A DNA stretch of 64,000 nucleotides from Thermococcus sp. JdFR-02 (GTDB lineage Archaea; Methanobacteriota_B; Thermococci; Thermococcales; Thermococcaceae): the NCBI GenBank assembly GCA_002009975.1, contig MTLP01000022.1:48207-112206 (forward strand). The letters run 5' to 3'. This document shows positions 7,529 through 16,109 of this stretch, one piece after another; position 1 is the stretch's first letter; each line of letters begins with the position of its first letter. A model generated the notes under the pieces. The model made no database searches. It had not been told where the DNA came from and saw only the letters and a program-made list of their open reading frames with translations. The position numbers were made by a program, and so were the translations under genes.

Positions 7529-8242
7529 ATGAGTCAAATAGAAGCAGTTAAAGAAAAGCTTAGAGTAGTTAGGATTCTTAAGCTCTTAAAAAAGACGTAT
7601 ACGTACGATGATCTGTCAAAAATAACTGGTTTGCCAATAACTGTGCTTAATCGTTACGTTAGAGGAAAAGTCCTACCAAGCACAGATAGAGCAAAAGAGC
7701 TTTTGCAAATGCTTTCACCATACATAAATATTGAAGAAGAAGTTAGGAGAAGAATAGAGTTCGATGAGCACGGACTCTTTGACAATATGAAAATACTAAG
7801 CGATACCGCTTTAATGAGCCTAATTGCTGAAGAGATAGCTTCAAAATACATGGGAAAGGATGTTTCAAAGGTTTTAACAGCAGCAACAGATGGAATTCCT
7901 TTAGCGGTTCATATAGCAGACGAATTAAACGTTGATGTAGTTTATGCTAAAAAGAAAAAAGAAGTTGGAGTAGAGAAGTTTTATGAAGTCAACTATGTTC
8001 CAAGTGCTTCTGGAAGTGTCATGACGCTTTATCTACCCCAATGGGCATTGAAGAAGGGTGATAATGTTCTCATAGTTGATGATGTTATAAGGAGCGGTGA
8101 AACTCAAAGAGCATTAATTGACATGTGCAAACAAGCTGGAGCTGTTCCAATTGGGATGTTTTTCCTAATTAGTGTTGGAGACTTTGTCGATAAGCTCAGG
8201 GAGGAGTATAATATTCCCGTAGATGTGCTGGTGAGATTATGA
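7529..8242 (+). CDS. GfcR/PyrE2-like regulator: HTH plus phosphoribosyltransferase domain
   Basis: 237 residues. An N-terminal helix-turn-helix (26-46, YDDLSKITGLPITVLNRYV) is fused to a type I phosphoribosyltransferase fold with PRPP loop LIVDDVIRSGET (181-192). Archaeal proteins of this architecture are often labelled orotate phosphoribosyltransferase-like; the haloarchaeal member GfcR is a regulator of sugar catabolism. The HTH argues for a DNA-binding sensor rather than an enzyme. GAGGTGATAAT precedes the ATG and a TATA (CTATTTATAC) lies about 40 bp upstream. It overlaps the next gene (ATGA) and heads a three-gene operon. Confidence 0.8.
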   Translation: MSQIEAVKEKLRVVRILKLLKKTYTYDDLSKITGLPITVLNRYVRGKVLPSTDRAKELLQMLSPYINIEEEVRRRIEFDEHGLFDNMKILSDTALMSLIAEEIASKYMGKDVSKVLTAATDGIPLAVHIADELNVDVVYAKKKKEVGVEKFYEVNYVPSASGSVMTLYLPQWALKKGDNVLIVDDVIRSGETQRALIDMCKQAGAVPIGMFFLISVGDFVDKLREEYNIPVDVLVRL

Positions 8243-9423
8243 TAAATACTGAAATAAGAATGCTCAATAGCATACTAAGAGGAGGGATTAGAGAAGGGAA
8301 CAGCATAATGTTTTCCGGTTCTTTTAATGATGATCACAGGATTTTGATGCATCAATTTATTTTTGCCCTTCTCAAACAAGATTACAAAGTATTGCTCGTA
8401 GAGTTCAAGCAGAGCCCAAAGAGTCTGCTAAAATGGCTTGAAGAGTATAAAATCGATTACGATAAGTTCATAGAAAAAGAGCAGCTCAAGATTATAGATG
8501 GACACACAAATTTATATGCAAAAACACAGGTGGTTGGAAAAGATGTACTTTCAAACCCAATGGATTTGCCCATAACAACGGCTATCCTGAGGAGAGAATT
8601 AACTTCAAAGGGATACAACTTTTTAGTTATAGATGATCTCTCAATTCTTTACGCCGTCCTTCCAAGCAAAGATGAGTTCTTTAAAATAACGGTTAGATTC
8701 ATAAACTCCCTTCTCTTAGAAGGAATTGTAACCGTAACCTCATTCATTGAAAAGCTTGCATCTCCCACAGAGTTCTCTCTCCTAACTTTGCCTTTTGGAT
8801 ACGTGATCTCCATTGAAGATGATAAGGTGAGGATAAAGAAAGCTCCACATCCAATCGGACCCGTGGATTACTTCAAATACATAAAGACAGATGAAGGAAT
8901 AAAATCCTATGAAGAGCACTATGAAAGCTTGGAGAAGATAAAGGAATCTCTCTATTTAGACGATGAGGGAATTTTATGGAGCGGAAACCAAAGGGTTCAA
9001 GTAATAGACGAGGAGAGCGAGGCAAAGTTAATAGAAAGTCTATTCGAGTATTACGGCAGTCAATCTGCCAAGAAATTCATGTACTTCTGGGGAAGGGAGG
9101 AGTTTTTAGGGCGTGGAAAGCTGTATTTGCAGATTTATAGAAGCTTGGATAAAGTTTTGAAAAGAATAATTCACGATACAAAGGTGACTGGTGGGGGAAC
9201 ACTTGAAATAGGACACATGGAGGAAGATATAATCATAATAAGAGCTAAAAACCTATTCCCAAGGATTCCAAACTTTGGAGAACAAATTCACCTCCATGAT
9301 GTTGGAGGATTAACACAAATAATAGAAGAAGTTATTGGTGGAAAATGGGAAGGGGATGAAGTTAAGTGTGAAGCAAAAGGTGACAGTTATTGTGAATTCA
9401 TTATAAAGAGGGTTAGCAAATGA
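8239..9423 (+). CDS. Degenerate RecA/KaiC-fold protein with C-terminal V4R domain
   Basis: 394 residues. The N-terminal ~220 look like a RecA/KaiC-type domain (LNSILRGGIREGNSIMFSG), but where a Walker A should stand the sequence is SGSFNDDHRI (26-35), so ATP binding by the usual loop is lost. The C-terminal ~150 residues form a V4R (4-vinyl reductase-type) small-molecule binding domain ending GDSYCEFIIKRVSK. V4R domains bind hydrophobic ligands or metals. It overlaps both neighbours by 4 bp and is very likely a partner of the HTH-phosphoribosyltransferase regulator, perhaps as a sensor. Function is inference. Confidence 0.7.
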   Translation: MINTEIRMLNSILRGGIREGNSIMFSGSFNDDHRILMHQFIFALLKQDYKVLLVEFKQSPKSLLKWLEEYKIDYDKFIEKEQLKIIDGHTNLYAKTQVVGKDVLSNPMDLPITTAILRRELTSKGYNFLVIDDLSILYAVLPSKDEFFKITVRFINSLLLEGIVTVTSFIEKLASPTEFSLLTLPFGYVISIEDDKVRIKKAPHPIGPVDYFKYIKTDEGIKSYEEHYESLEKIKESLYLDDEGILWSGNQRVQVIDEESEAKLIESLFEYYGSQSAKKFMYFWGREEFLGRGKLYLQIYRSLDKVLKRIIHDTKVTGGGTLEIGHMEEDIIIIRAKNLFPRIPNFGEQIHLHDVGGLTQIIEEVIGGKWEGDEVKCEAKGDSYCEFIIKRVSK

Positions 9424-9875
9424 AATGTCCGATTTGTGGAGTTGAGATGGAAAATATTGAGGAGCATTTAAAGGGTCATATAAACTTTGAAAGAAAGCTT
9501 CTAAAGGAGGAACTTGATTCTCTGAAGAACATGGATCGTTTTATGCTTTATAACGTGATGGGGAAGACTATAGTAGTTAATACAAAAATCGATAAGCCTT
9601 TTACTTTCCACTGCTCAGCAGAGAATTGTGGCATAGACATAAAATTGGAAGGAACGATCAAGGTAACTGACTTTAAAGATTACATTGTCACAAAGGCAAT
9701 AGCCCTTTCAAAAATCGAGAGCTTTAAAGAGCTTTTAAAAAGTTCCTTAGATGACAAGCCCTTAGTTTTTGAAGGGTATGTAAATGGGAAAAAAGTCAAG
9801 CTTCCTGCAGAGAGCACAGAGGATTTTTCAAGAAGATTTCTCTCAATGAAAGACTCGTATTACATACTTCGTTAA
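9420..9875 (+). CDS. Zinc-finger hypothetical protein
   Basis: 151 residues opening with a C2H2-type finger, MKCPICGVEMENIEEHLKGH (C3, C6, H16, H20). A second Cys pair lies in FHCSAENCGIDIKL (about 64-77). The rest is alpha-beta with no family I recognise. The start overlaps the stop of the V4R gene, so the three genes 7529-9875 form one coupled operon. Its 3' end overlaps the convergent Lrp gene by 4 bp. A nucleic-acid or protein adaptor role is possible. Confidence 0.65.
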   Translation: MKCPICGVEMENIEEHLKGHINFERKLLKEELDSLKNMDRFMLYNVMGKTIVVNTKIDKPFTFHCSAENCGIDIKLEGTIKVTDFKDYIVTKAIALSKIESFKELLKSSLDDKPLVFEGYVNGKKVKLPAESTEDFSRRFLSMKDSYYILR

Positions 9876-10333
9876 GGCTTTAAGTTCATATCCTCCTTTA
9901 CGATTTCCATTGCAACATGGGTAGTCGTTTTTTCAACTCCGTCAATAGACAGTACACTCTTTACGAATTTGTTCATATCTTCCCTTCCTCTGAACTTTGC
10001 CACAACGATTATGTCAAATTCCCCAGTTACGTCATAAACGCACATCACATGATCATCCTTAGCTATCTCCTTTTCTATCTCTATTATCCTTTTTCCTTGA
10101 GCTCTAACACCAATTATAGCTGTAAGACCATAACCGAGCTTTTCATAATCTAATTTTGGGTAGAAGCCTTTTATCACACCTTCCTCTTCAAGTCTCTTAA
10201 TTCTATTATACACAGTGCCAACTGCAATCCCTAACTCTTTAGCGATTTCTCTATAAGATAGACGAGCATCTTTTTGTAAGAGCGTTAATATTTGCCTATC
10301 CAAGTCATCTATCACTATCATCCCCCTTTCCAT
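9872..10333 (-). CDS. Lrp/AsnC-family transcriptional regulator
   Basis: 153 residues. The N-terminal winged HTH (YREIAKELGIAVGTVYNRI) is followed by a RAM effector domain (GVRAQGKRIIEIEKEIAKDD, GEFDIIVVAKFRGRED). Like other archaeal Lrp proteins it should bind promoter DNA as a dimer or octamer in response to amino acids. Start is either ATG 10333, nearly leaderless given TATA TTTAAATA about 20 bases before it, or the internal ATG 10321. Monocistronic and adjacent to tRNA-Arg. Confidence 0.88.
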   Translation of the reverse strand: MERGMIVIDDLDRQILTLLQKDARLSYREIAKELGIAVGTVYNRIKRLEEEGVIKGFYPKLDYEKLGYGLTAIIGVRAQGKRIIEIEKEIAKDDHVMCVYDVTGEFDIIVVAKFRGREDMNKFVKSVLSIDGVEKTTTHVAMEIVKEDMNLKP

Positions 10334-10385
10334 AATTTACCGTAAAGTTTAAATATTCTTCCCTTTTCAATCCTTCTTGGACTGA

Positions 10386-10463
10386 GGACCGGTAGCCTAG
10401 CCAGGATAGGGCAGCGGCCTCCTAAGCCGCAGGTCCGGGGTTCGAATCCCCGCCGGTCCGCCA
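10386..10463 (+). tRNA. tRNA-Arg (CCU anticodon)
   Basis: Full cloverleaf. Acceptor GGACCGG pairs with CCGGTCC, anticodon stem GCGGC/GCCGC encloses loop CTCCTAA giving CCT, and the T arm contains GGTTCGAATCC. Discriminator G is followed by an encoded CCA. No intron. Confidence 0.95.
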
Positions 10464-10530
10464 AAACAAAAATCTAGCCTTTTTATAATTTTCTTCCAAA
10501 TTAAAAATAGAAGAGTACAAACTAGTGAAG

Positions 10531-11673
10531 CTACCACTTTGATAGGAGGTAATCCTTCTCCTTCAAAAATATCTCTGCTCTTCTTTCAATGATCCTCTCA
10601 GCTTCTAATGTACTCATGTCTTTAGTTTTTTCAACGAAATCTGCTGTCTTTGCAAAGTAAAGCGGAACTAGTGGTTCCGGCTTTTCTAATATTCCATTCT
10701 TGTAAGCAACAGCAGCATCGTATAAAACATGGCTCCAAAGAATGTCATCGAAGTCAAATGTTTTTAGAGCTTTTTCAACACTTCCAAATGTTTCCTCTGA
10801 AAGAACTTTCTTCAAAATATCTCTATTCTCCTCAAATCCTTCTTTTGCCTTAATTTTTAGTTTCTCAAGGTTAATTTTAACTTCTTCTGGTTCTGCTTTT
10901 TCGACCTTTCCTACTAGAGGTACCTCCGTAATCTCCCTCACATTTTTCCAAACATTTTCATATTTCTTCATCAGCATAAATAGGGTCCCAACAACTTGAT
11001 TGAACATTGGGCCTAGACTCTCTGCTGGGTCCTTTGGGTTATGAATCTTTAAACCTAACGCCGTTTGAATAACTTTAAACCCTTCTGCAATTGCTGTAGT
11101 TGTTAAAAAGATGTCAACTCCAAATCTTGCAACGTCAGTCTTCCAAACTTCTCCATTTTTTAAATAGACATCAAAGAGCCTTGAACTTACTCCAAAATCT
11201 CCTCCAATTGGCTGTCTGACTTTAAATCCATACAAAGCGGTTGTCATTGGAAAGGCGATGTTGTTCGTTATAGTTCCATCGTATTTATGCCTAATATAAT
11301 ATGGAACAACAAAATCGTAGCCATCAACAATAGGCTTTGCAAATTTATAAATCCACTCTGGAGTTATGCTCCTCAAATCACTATCAACAAAGATCAAAAT
11401 TTCTGCACCTTTTTCTCTTGCAAGTTCCATTAGCTCCTTCATAGCACTCCCTTTTCCGGGAATAGGCCATTTATAAACAAAGCTTAAAACTTCAATTCCT
11501 TCTGGGACTTTTGTGCTTAAAACAACGTCTCTTGTGCCATCTTTACTTCCGCCATCAGCGTTTACTATTATTCCTCCCCCAAAATACTTTTTTAAGCCTT
11601 CTGCAACCTGTTTAACGACAAAGCCAATTGTGTCAGCGTTATTATAGCTCGGGATTCCAACCATAATTTTCAT
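10531..11673 (-). CDS. GT-A fold glycosyltransferase (family 2/81-like)
   Basis: 380 residues from ATG 11673, taken because GGAGGGATGAAAGG precedes it and the product then begins with the first beta strand MKIMVGIPSYNNADTIG. The GT-A nucleotide-sugar domain is clear: NADGGSKDGTRDV and the metal motif region IFVDSDLRS near residue 99. The layout, with PIPGKGSAMKELM and GGDFGVSS, recalls glucosylglycerate synthase-type enzymes that make compatible solutes, but that identity is only a suggestion. It is divergent from two Gfo/Idh genes, with a shared operator-like site in between. Confidence 0.75.
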   Translation of the reverse strand: MKIMVGIPSYNNADTIGFVVKQVAEGLKKYFGGGIIVNADGGSKDGTRDVVLSTKVPEGIEVLSFVYKWPIPGKGSAMKELMELAREKGAEILIFVDSDLRSITPEWIYKFAKPIVDGYDFVVPYYIRHKYDGTITNNIAFPMTTALYGFKVRQPIGGDFGVSSRLFDVYLKNGEVWKTDVARFGVDIFLTTTAIAEGFKVIQTALGLKIHNPKDPAESLGPMFNQVVGTLFMLMKKYENVWKNVREITEVPLVGKVEKAEPEEVKINLEKLKIKAKEGFEENRDILKKVLSEETFGSVEKALKTFDFDDILWSHVLYDAAVAYKNGILEKPEPLVPLYFAKTADFVEKTKDMSTLEAERIIERRAEIFLKEKDYLLSKW

Positions 11674-11690
11674 CCTTTCATCCCTCCAAA

Positions 11691-11735
11691 AATACAACCA
11701 TCCAAAGTGGTTTATATTGGGGAAAGCATTATATA
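11691..11735 (+). promoter_or_regulatory. Candidate operator and promoter before first Gfo/Idh gene
   Basis: AATACAAC, a five-base variable gap, then AAAGTGGTT (11704-11712) lies 16 bases before the TATA box TTATATA (11729-11735) of the Gfo/Idh gene. It also covers the minus-strand TATA (ATATAAAC, about 11711-11718) of the glycosyltransferase. The same two half-elements recur at 13833. AACCA and TGGTT form a short inverted repeat. Likely bound by the TrmB-family protein of this cluster (inference). Confidence 0.5.
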
Positions 11736-11769
11736 CTTTTTGTTTTTAGAACAACCTTGAGGGATATAT

Positions 11770-12798
11770 ATGGCAGAAAGGAAACTCCGAGTAGGAGTCA
11801 TAGGATGTGGCAACATTTTTAATTTAGCGCACAGAAATGCCCTAAAAAAGCTGGAAAACATCAAAGTTGTTGCTTTTATGGACATTAAAGTGGAAAAAGC
11901 AAAACAAGCAGCGAAAGAGTTTAATGCAAGCTATTATAGAAATCTAGATGAGTTTCTTGATTTAGATTTAGACGTTGTTGAAATTCTAACTCCAACCTAC
12001 ACACATGCAGACTTGGCTATTAAAGCATTAAAGAGTGGAAAACATGTTATCGTTGAAAAACCAATAGCCTTAACCTCTGAAGAAGCTGAAAGAATGATAA
12101 AAACTGCTGAAAAAGAAGATTTAAAGCTCTTTGTAGGACATGTAAGACGTTTTGACAAAAGATGGATGCAGATAAAAGAGATACTCAAAAAAAGAAACAT
12201 TTTACCGATGCATATAAAGAAATCAGAAGTTCAAAGATTGCCTTTTCCAGAGACTTACTGGTATTGGAAGAACAACAAAAGCGGAGGAGTTGCAATAGAC
12301 TTAGGGGTTCACGTTACAGACTTCTTGAGATGGTACTTTGAGAGCGAGCCTGTTGAAGTGTTTGCTCTTGGTAAAATGATAAAAAAAGAAGCAATAGCAA
12401 ATAACACTTACGATCATTTTGTCATGATGATTAAGTTTAATGGAGGAAAAACAGGAATAGCTGAAGTGAGCTGGGCTTATCCATATCCAGCGCGCTATGG
12501 AGTTTTCTATCATCATCTAGATATCATCGGCAAAAATGGAAGAATCAGGTATACCCCAATGGATACCCCAGTAGTTGGAGTCGCGAAAAGGCACTTTGAA
12601 ATGCCACGCTTTTCCCCATTGTTATCAACATTCCCAGATGCCTTTGAGAGGGAATTAAGACACTTTATAGAATGCATATCCAGAAACAAAGAACCTGTTG
12701 TGACAGCACATGATGCAAAGATAGCCCTAGAGATAGCAGAAAAAGCCCTTGAATCCGCTAAAAGAGGAGAAGCGGTTAGAATGGAGGTGAGAGAATGA
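11770..12798 (+). CDS. Gfo/Idh/MocA-family oxidoreductase 1
   Basis: 342 residues. The NAD(P)-binding Rossmann domain has GVIGCGN at 9-15 and the family motif EKPIAL at 96-101. The C-terminal substrate domain contains GGVAIDLGVHVTDFLRWYF. Family members oxidise or reduce hydroxyls of sugars, inositols or sugar acids in the cytosol. It overlaps the next, paralogous gene by 4 bp and is divergent from a glycosyltransferase. It stands upstream of a sugar ABC importer, so it probably converts the imported sugar. Substrate not predictable. Confidence 0.88.
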   Translation: MAERKLRVGVIGCGNIFNLAHRNALKKLENIKVVAFMDIKVEKAKQAAKEFNASYYRNLDEFLDLDLDVVEILTPTYTHADLAIKALKSGKHVIVEKPIALTSEEAERMIKTAEKEDLKLFVGHVRRFDKRWMQIKEILKKRNILPMHIKKSEVQRLPFPETYWYWKNNKSGGVAIDLGVHVTDFLRWYFESEPVEVFALGKMIKKEAIANNTYDHFVMMIKFNGGKTGIAEVSWAYPYPARYGVFYHHLDIIGKNGRIRYTPMDTPVVGVAKRHFEMPRFSPLLSTFPDAFERELRHFIECISRNKEPVVTAHDAKIALEIAEKALESAKRGEAVRMEVRE

Positions 12799-13817
12799 TT
12801 AGGTTTGGAATCATAAGTTATGCTCATCCTCATGCCATAAGATATGCTGAAACCATAGTAAATAATCCAAAGGCTAAGCTCTATGCAATTTCCGGTGACG
12901 GTGCAAACAGTGATGTTGCAAAAAGGGAAGCACAAAGATTTACAGTCAAAGGTTCTATAGTAAGATTTTACGAAAATTATGAACAGCTTTTGAAAGATAA
13001 AAAGGTTGATGCTGTTTATATTGCAATTGAAACTTACAGACACAAAGAAGTTGCAATTAGGGCTGCAGAAGAGGGGAAGCACATACTTTTAGAAAAACCA
13101 ATAGCATTAAATCTTAAAGATGCTGAGGAGATTATTAAAACTGCAAAAAAGAATGATGTTAAGTTAATGGTTCCATTCAATCCACGTTTTACAACCCCAT
13201 TAATGAAAGCCAAGGAAATGATAGAAAGGGGAGAGATAGGCAAGCTAGAGTATATAAATGCAATTTCAGAATATGTAAAACCTCCAATCTTCTTAGAGGG
13301 GCTGGATTTGAGCTGGTTCTTAGATAGCAAAAAATCTGGTGGCGGTGGCTTTATGGACACAGCACCACATGGAATCGATTCCCTTCTATGGCTAGTAAAA
13401 AGCGAACCTAAGAAGGTTTATGCCGATATAGGCTCAAAGATCTACGGATTTCCAGTGGATGATATTGGAACAGCAGTTTTAGAGTTTAAAAATGGCGTTA
13501 TAGCAGTTTTAAGTGCTGGATGGGGCAATCCAAAAGGTTACTCATACAACCTTGAACTTAAGTATTACTTGGTTGGAAAAGAAGGATTCTTGGATGTAAG
13601 AACAGTTTACCCAGATTTTACAGTGTATCAAGATAGAGCTGAGAAGATCTATTGGGAAAGAGTGGATGTTGAAAACATTGTTAAAAGCTTCGTAAATTCA
13701 ATAATCTACGATAAGGATCCTCCAATTACTGGAGAAGACGCCAAGAAGAACCTTGCAATAATTTTAGCCGCTTATGAATCTTCTAAGACTGGAAAGGTTA
13801 TTAAACTTTCCCTGTAA
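12795..13817 (+). CDS. Gfo/Idh/MocA-family oxidoreductase 2
   Basis: 340 residues, translationally coupled to the first Gfo/Idh gene (ATGA). The nucleotide loop reads GIISYAHPHA (5-14) in place of the GxGxxG pattern, a variant known in a subgroup of the family. HILLEKPIAL follows near residue 100. The C-terminal half has GGGGFMDTAPHGIDSLLW, with the conserved His of the active site. Two adjacent oxidoreductases suggest successive steps or an epimerisation by oxidation and re-reduction. Confidence 0.87.
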   Translation: MIRFGIISYAHPHAIRYAETIVNNPKAKLYAISGDGANSDVAKREAQRFTVKGSIVRFYENYEQLLKDKKVDAVYIAIETYRHKEVAIRAAEEGKHILLEKPIALNLKDAEEIIKTAKKNDVKLMVPFNPRFTTPLMKAKEMIERGEIGKLEYINAISEYVKPPIFLEGLDLSWFLDSKKSGGGGFMDTAPHGIDSLLWLVKSEPKKVYADIGSKIYGFPVDDIGTAVLEFKNGVIAVLSAGWGNPKGYSYNLELKYYLVGKEGFLDVRTVYPDFTVYQDRAEKIYWERVDVENIVKSFVNSIIYDKDPPITGEDAKKNLAIILAAYESSKTGKVIKLSL

Positions 13818-13832
13818 CTTTACTTTTTTCAA

Positions 13833-13874
13833 AATACAACAACTGAAAGTGGTTCTATCATAACGCTTATATAT
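13833..13874 (+). promoter_or_regulatory. Candidate operator and promoter before ABC importer
   Basis: AATACAAC, a five-base gap, then AAAGTGGTT (13846-13854) stands 12 bases before the TATA box TTATATA (13867-13873) of the solute-binding protein gene. Spacing and sequence match the site at 11691, in both cases just upstream of TATA, a place usual for activators in archaea. Confidence 0.5.
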
Positions 13875-13918
13875 CCTATGTTGCATAATTTTAGTGACAT
13901 GTACCGAGGTGGTGTCTA

Positions 13919-15241
13919 ATGAAAAAGGCAGTACTTAGCCTATTTTTGATTGGAGTTTTAGCCTTTGCTGTTGTAGCAAGTGGATGTGTAAGTAAGGAAG
14001 AAACAACGCCCACAACTTCAGAACAACCAAAAGAAACTACGCCTGCAAAACTTATATGGGTTTCAACCCAACTTAATCCACCCGAAGAGAGAGCATTTGT
14101 CCAAGAGGTTCTTCTAAGCGAATTTAAGAAGGAGACAGGAATTGATGTTGAGTTTATTGCCATATCCTATACAGACTTGGCAACAAGACTTGAAGCTGAA
14201 GAAACAACTGGCAAGGTTACAATTGATGTAATTGGTGAATTACACGGAGGATTGGATTACTTTAACTCAAAAGGCTGGCTAATGGACCTAAGCAACATGC
14301 CAGCCTTAAGTGGAAGAACTTTCATCTCAACCTTTGAAAAGTATGCAACAATTGGTGGAAAGAAGGTTTATGTTCCATGGATGAGCGCTACCTACGTAAT
14401 GGTAATTAACAAGAAAGCTTTTGACTATCTCCCAGATGGACTAACAAAGGATGATGTTATGAAAGGAACCGAGAAGTGGACTTATGACGCATTCTTAGCT
14501 TGGGCTAAGAAGCTTAAAGAAGCAACTGGTTCACCACAAGTTGGATTCCCAGCAGGTCCAAAAGGATTATTCGTAAGATTCTTGCACGGTTACATATACC
14601 CTGCATATACTGGATATCAAGCAAAAGCCTTTGATTCACCAGAAGCTGTAACAATGTGGAACTACCTTAAGAGCCTCTGGCCATACGTGCACCCAGCAAG
14701 TACAACATGGGATGCTATGTCAGATCCACTCCTTAAGGGAGAAGTCCTAATCGCTTGGGATCACACTGCAAGAATTAAGAATGCTATTGAAACAAGACCA
14801 GATGACTTTGTAGTTGTTCCAGTTCCAAGAGGACCAAAGGGAAGAGGATTCATCCTAGTCGTCGCTGGATTAGCCATTCCACAAAACGCTCCAAATCCAG
14901 ATGCAGCTTGGAAATTAATTGACTACCTTACAAAGCCAGAAACACAAGTTAAGGTTCTCGAAAAGGTTGGATTCTTCCCAACAGTTAAAGAGGCAAGCGG
15001 CGCTCTACCAGCAGGACCACTTAAGATCTTAGCTGAGGGTGTTGCTGCTCAGTCATCAACACCAGATGCAGTAGTTGCTATGATTCCAAACTTGGGTGCA
15101 AAGGGTGGTGAATTCAAAGCTATTTACAAGGAAGCATTTACAAGGATTGTCTTAAACAACGAAGATCCAGCAACAGTTACAAAAGAACTTGGTCCAAAGC
15201 TTAAGGGATTGTTCGAGGAAGTAGGAATAGAAGTTCCATGA
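13919..15241 (+). CDS. Sugar ABC transporter solute-binding lipoprotein
   Basis: 440 residues. Lipoprotein signal MKKAVLSLFLIGVLAFAVVA is followed by SGC with lipid-modified Cys23, then a Thr/Pro-rich linker and a family 1 periplasmic-binding fold (LIWVSTQLNPPEERAFVQEV, WAWDHTAR-like ligand-site aromatics). It captures sugar outside the membrane for the two permeases that follow. GAGGTGGTGTCTA precedes the ATG. First gene of a run reaching the GH38 gene at 19101-21599 with all gaps under 15 bp or overlapping. Likely ligand: a mannose-containing oligosaccharide or glycoside, judged from that mannosidase. Confidence 0.88.
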   Translation: MKKAVLSLFLIGVLAFAVVASGCVSKEETTPTTSEQPKETTPAKLIWVSTQLNPPEERAFVQEVLLSEFKKETGIDVEFIAISYTDLATRLEAEETTGKVTIDVIGELHGGLDYFNSKGWLMDLSNMPALSGRTFISTFEKYATIGGKKVYVPWMSATYVMVINKKAFDYLPDGLTKDDVMKGTEKWTYDAFLAWAKKLKEATGSPQVGFPAGPKGLFVRFLHGYIYPAYTGYQAKAFDSPEAVTMWNYLKSLWPYVHPASTTWDAMSDPLLKGEVLIAWDHTARIKNAIETRPDDFVVVPVPRGPKGRGFILVVAGLAIPQNAPNPDAAWKLIDYLTKPETQVKVLEKVGFFPTVKEASGALPAGPLKILAEGVAAQSSTPDAVVAMIPNLGAKGGEFKAIYKEAFTRIVLNNEDPATVTKELGPKLKGLFEEVGIEVP

Positions 15242-15254
15242 GGGAGGAGGAAGA

Positions 15255-16109
15255 ATGAAGATTAAATCTGAATTCCTTCCCTACCTTTTAATTTTACCTG
15301 CCTTTGCGTATTTAATGTTCTTTGTTGGTTATCCTCTAGCTCAGGCATTGTATTTAGCCTTTACTCAGAATGGTGCGTTTTCTTTAGCCACAGTTCGTAG
15401 AGCGATTAGCGATTATTATTTTTGGACTGCTTTAAAATATACCCTCGGTTTAGCTGCTATAATAGTTCCAACCCAAGTTATTTTAGCATTGGTTTTAGCA
15501 TTGGTTATGAATAAGAGTTTTAAGGGTAGAGATTTGAGTATATACGCTCTTGTGATTCCCTTAACAATAAGTGATGTTGCTGCTGGTCTTATCTGGTACT
15601 CAATGCTTTCACCCTACGGGTTTTTAAATAAGCTCCTAATGAATATTGGGATTCTTGATAACCCAATCTACTTTTTTGGATATCAATTTAGGCATATGGA
15701 ATTCTTGGCAATAGTTTTGGCTGAGCTTTGGAGGGCTACCGCTATAGTTTTTGTTATAATCTTAGCAGGTCTCCAGATGATAAGTAACGAATATCTTGAA
15801 GCTGCTGAAGTTTTTGGTGCAACCTACTGGATAAAGCTCAGGCGTATTGTTATTCCCCTCCTAAAGCCAAGCATTCAAAGTGCTTTAATCATAAGAACTC
15901 TCTTTGCAATGCAGGTCTTCGGTATAGTATGGATATTGGCAGGAAGAGACATTCCAATCTTGGCTGGAGAAGGATTCTACCAGTTAACAGAGATCAAGGA
16001 CTATGGAGTTGCATCAATCTATGCATTGGTTATAGCAGGTCTATCAATCCTCCTTGGAGCGCTGTACATTAAGTTCATGAAAGCTGAGTATTTGGAGGTG
16101 AAAAGATGA
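15255..16109 (+). CDS. Sugar ABC transporter permease (MalF type)
   Basis: 284 residues, six predicted membrane helices. The cytoplasmic EAA loop EAAEVFGATYWIKLRRIVIP (about 181-200) contacts the ATPase. It follows the binding-protein gene by 13 bp with ribosome site GGGAGGAGGAAG. The stop overlaps the second permease start by 4 bp. Forms a heterodimer with the next protein. Confidence 0.9.
   Translation: MKIKSEFLPYLLILPAFAYLMFFVGYPLAQALYLAFTQNGAFSLATVRRAISDYYFWTALKYTLGLAAIIVPTQVILALVLALVMNKSFKGRDLSIYALVIPLTISDVAAGLIWYSMLSPYGFLNKLLMNIGILDNPIYFFGYQFRHMEFLAIVLAELWRATAIVFVIILAGLQMISNEYLEAAEVFGATYWIKLRRIVIPLLKPSIQSALIIRTLFAMQVFGIVWILAGRDIPILAGEGFYQLTEIKDYGVASIYALVIAGLSILLGALYIKFMKAEYLEVKR

Noticed and set aside
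12513..13082. 189-residue minus-strand frame over the Gfo/Idh junction
   Set aside because: Antisense to two clear oxidoreductases with intact family motifs.
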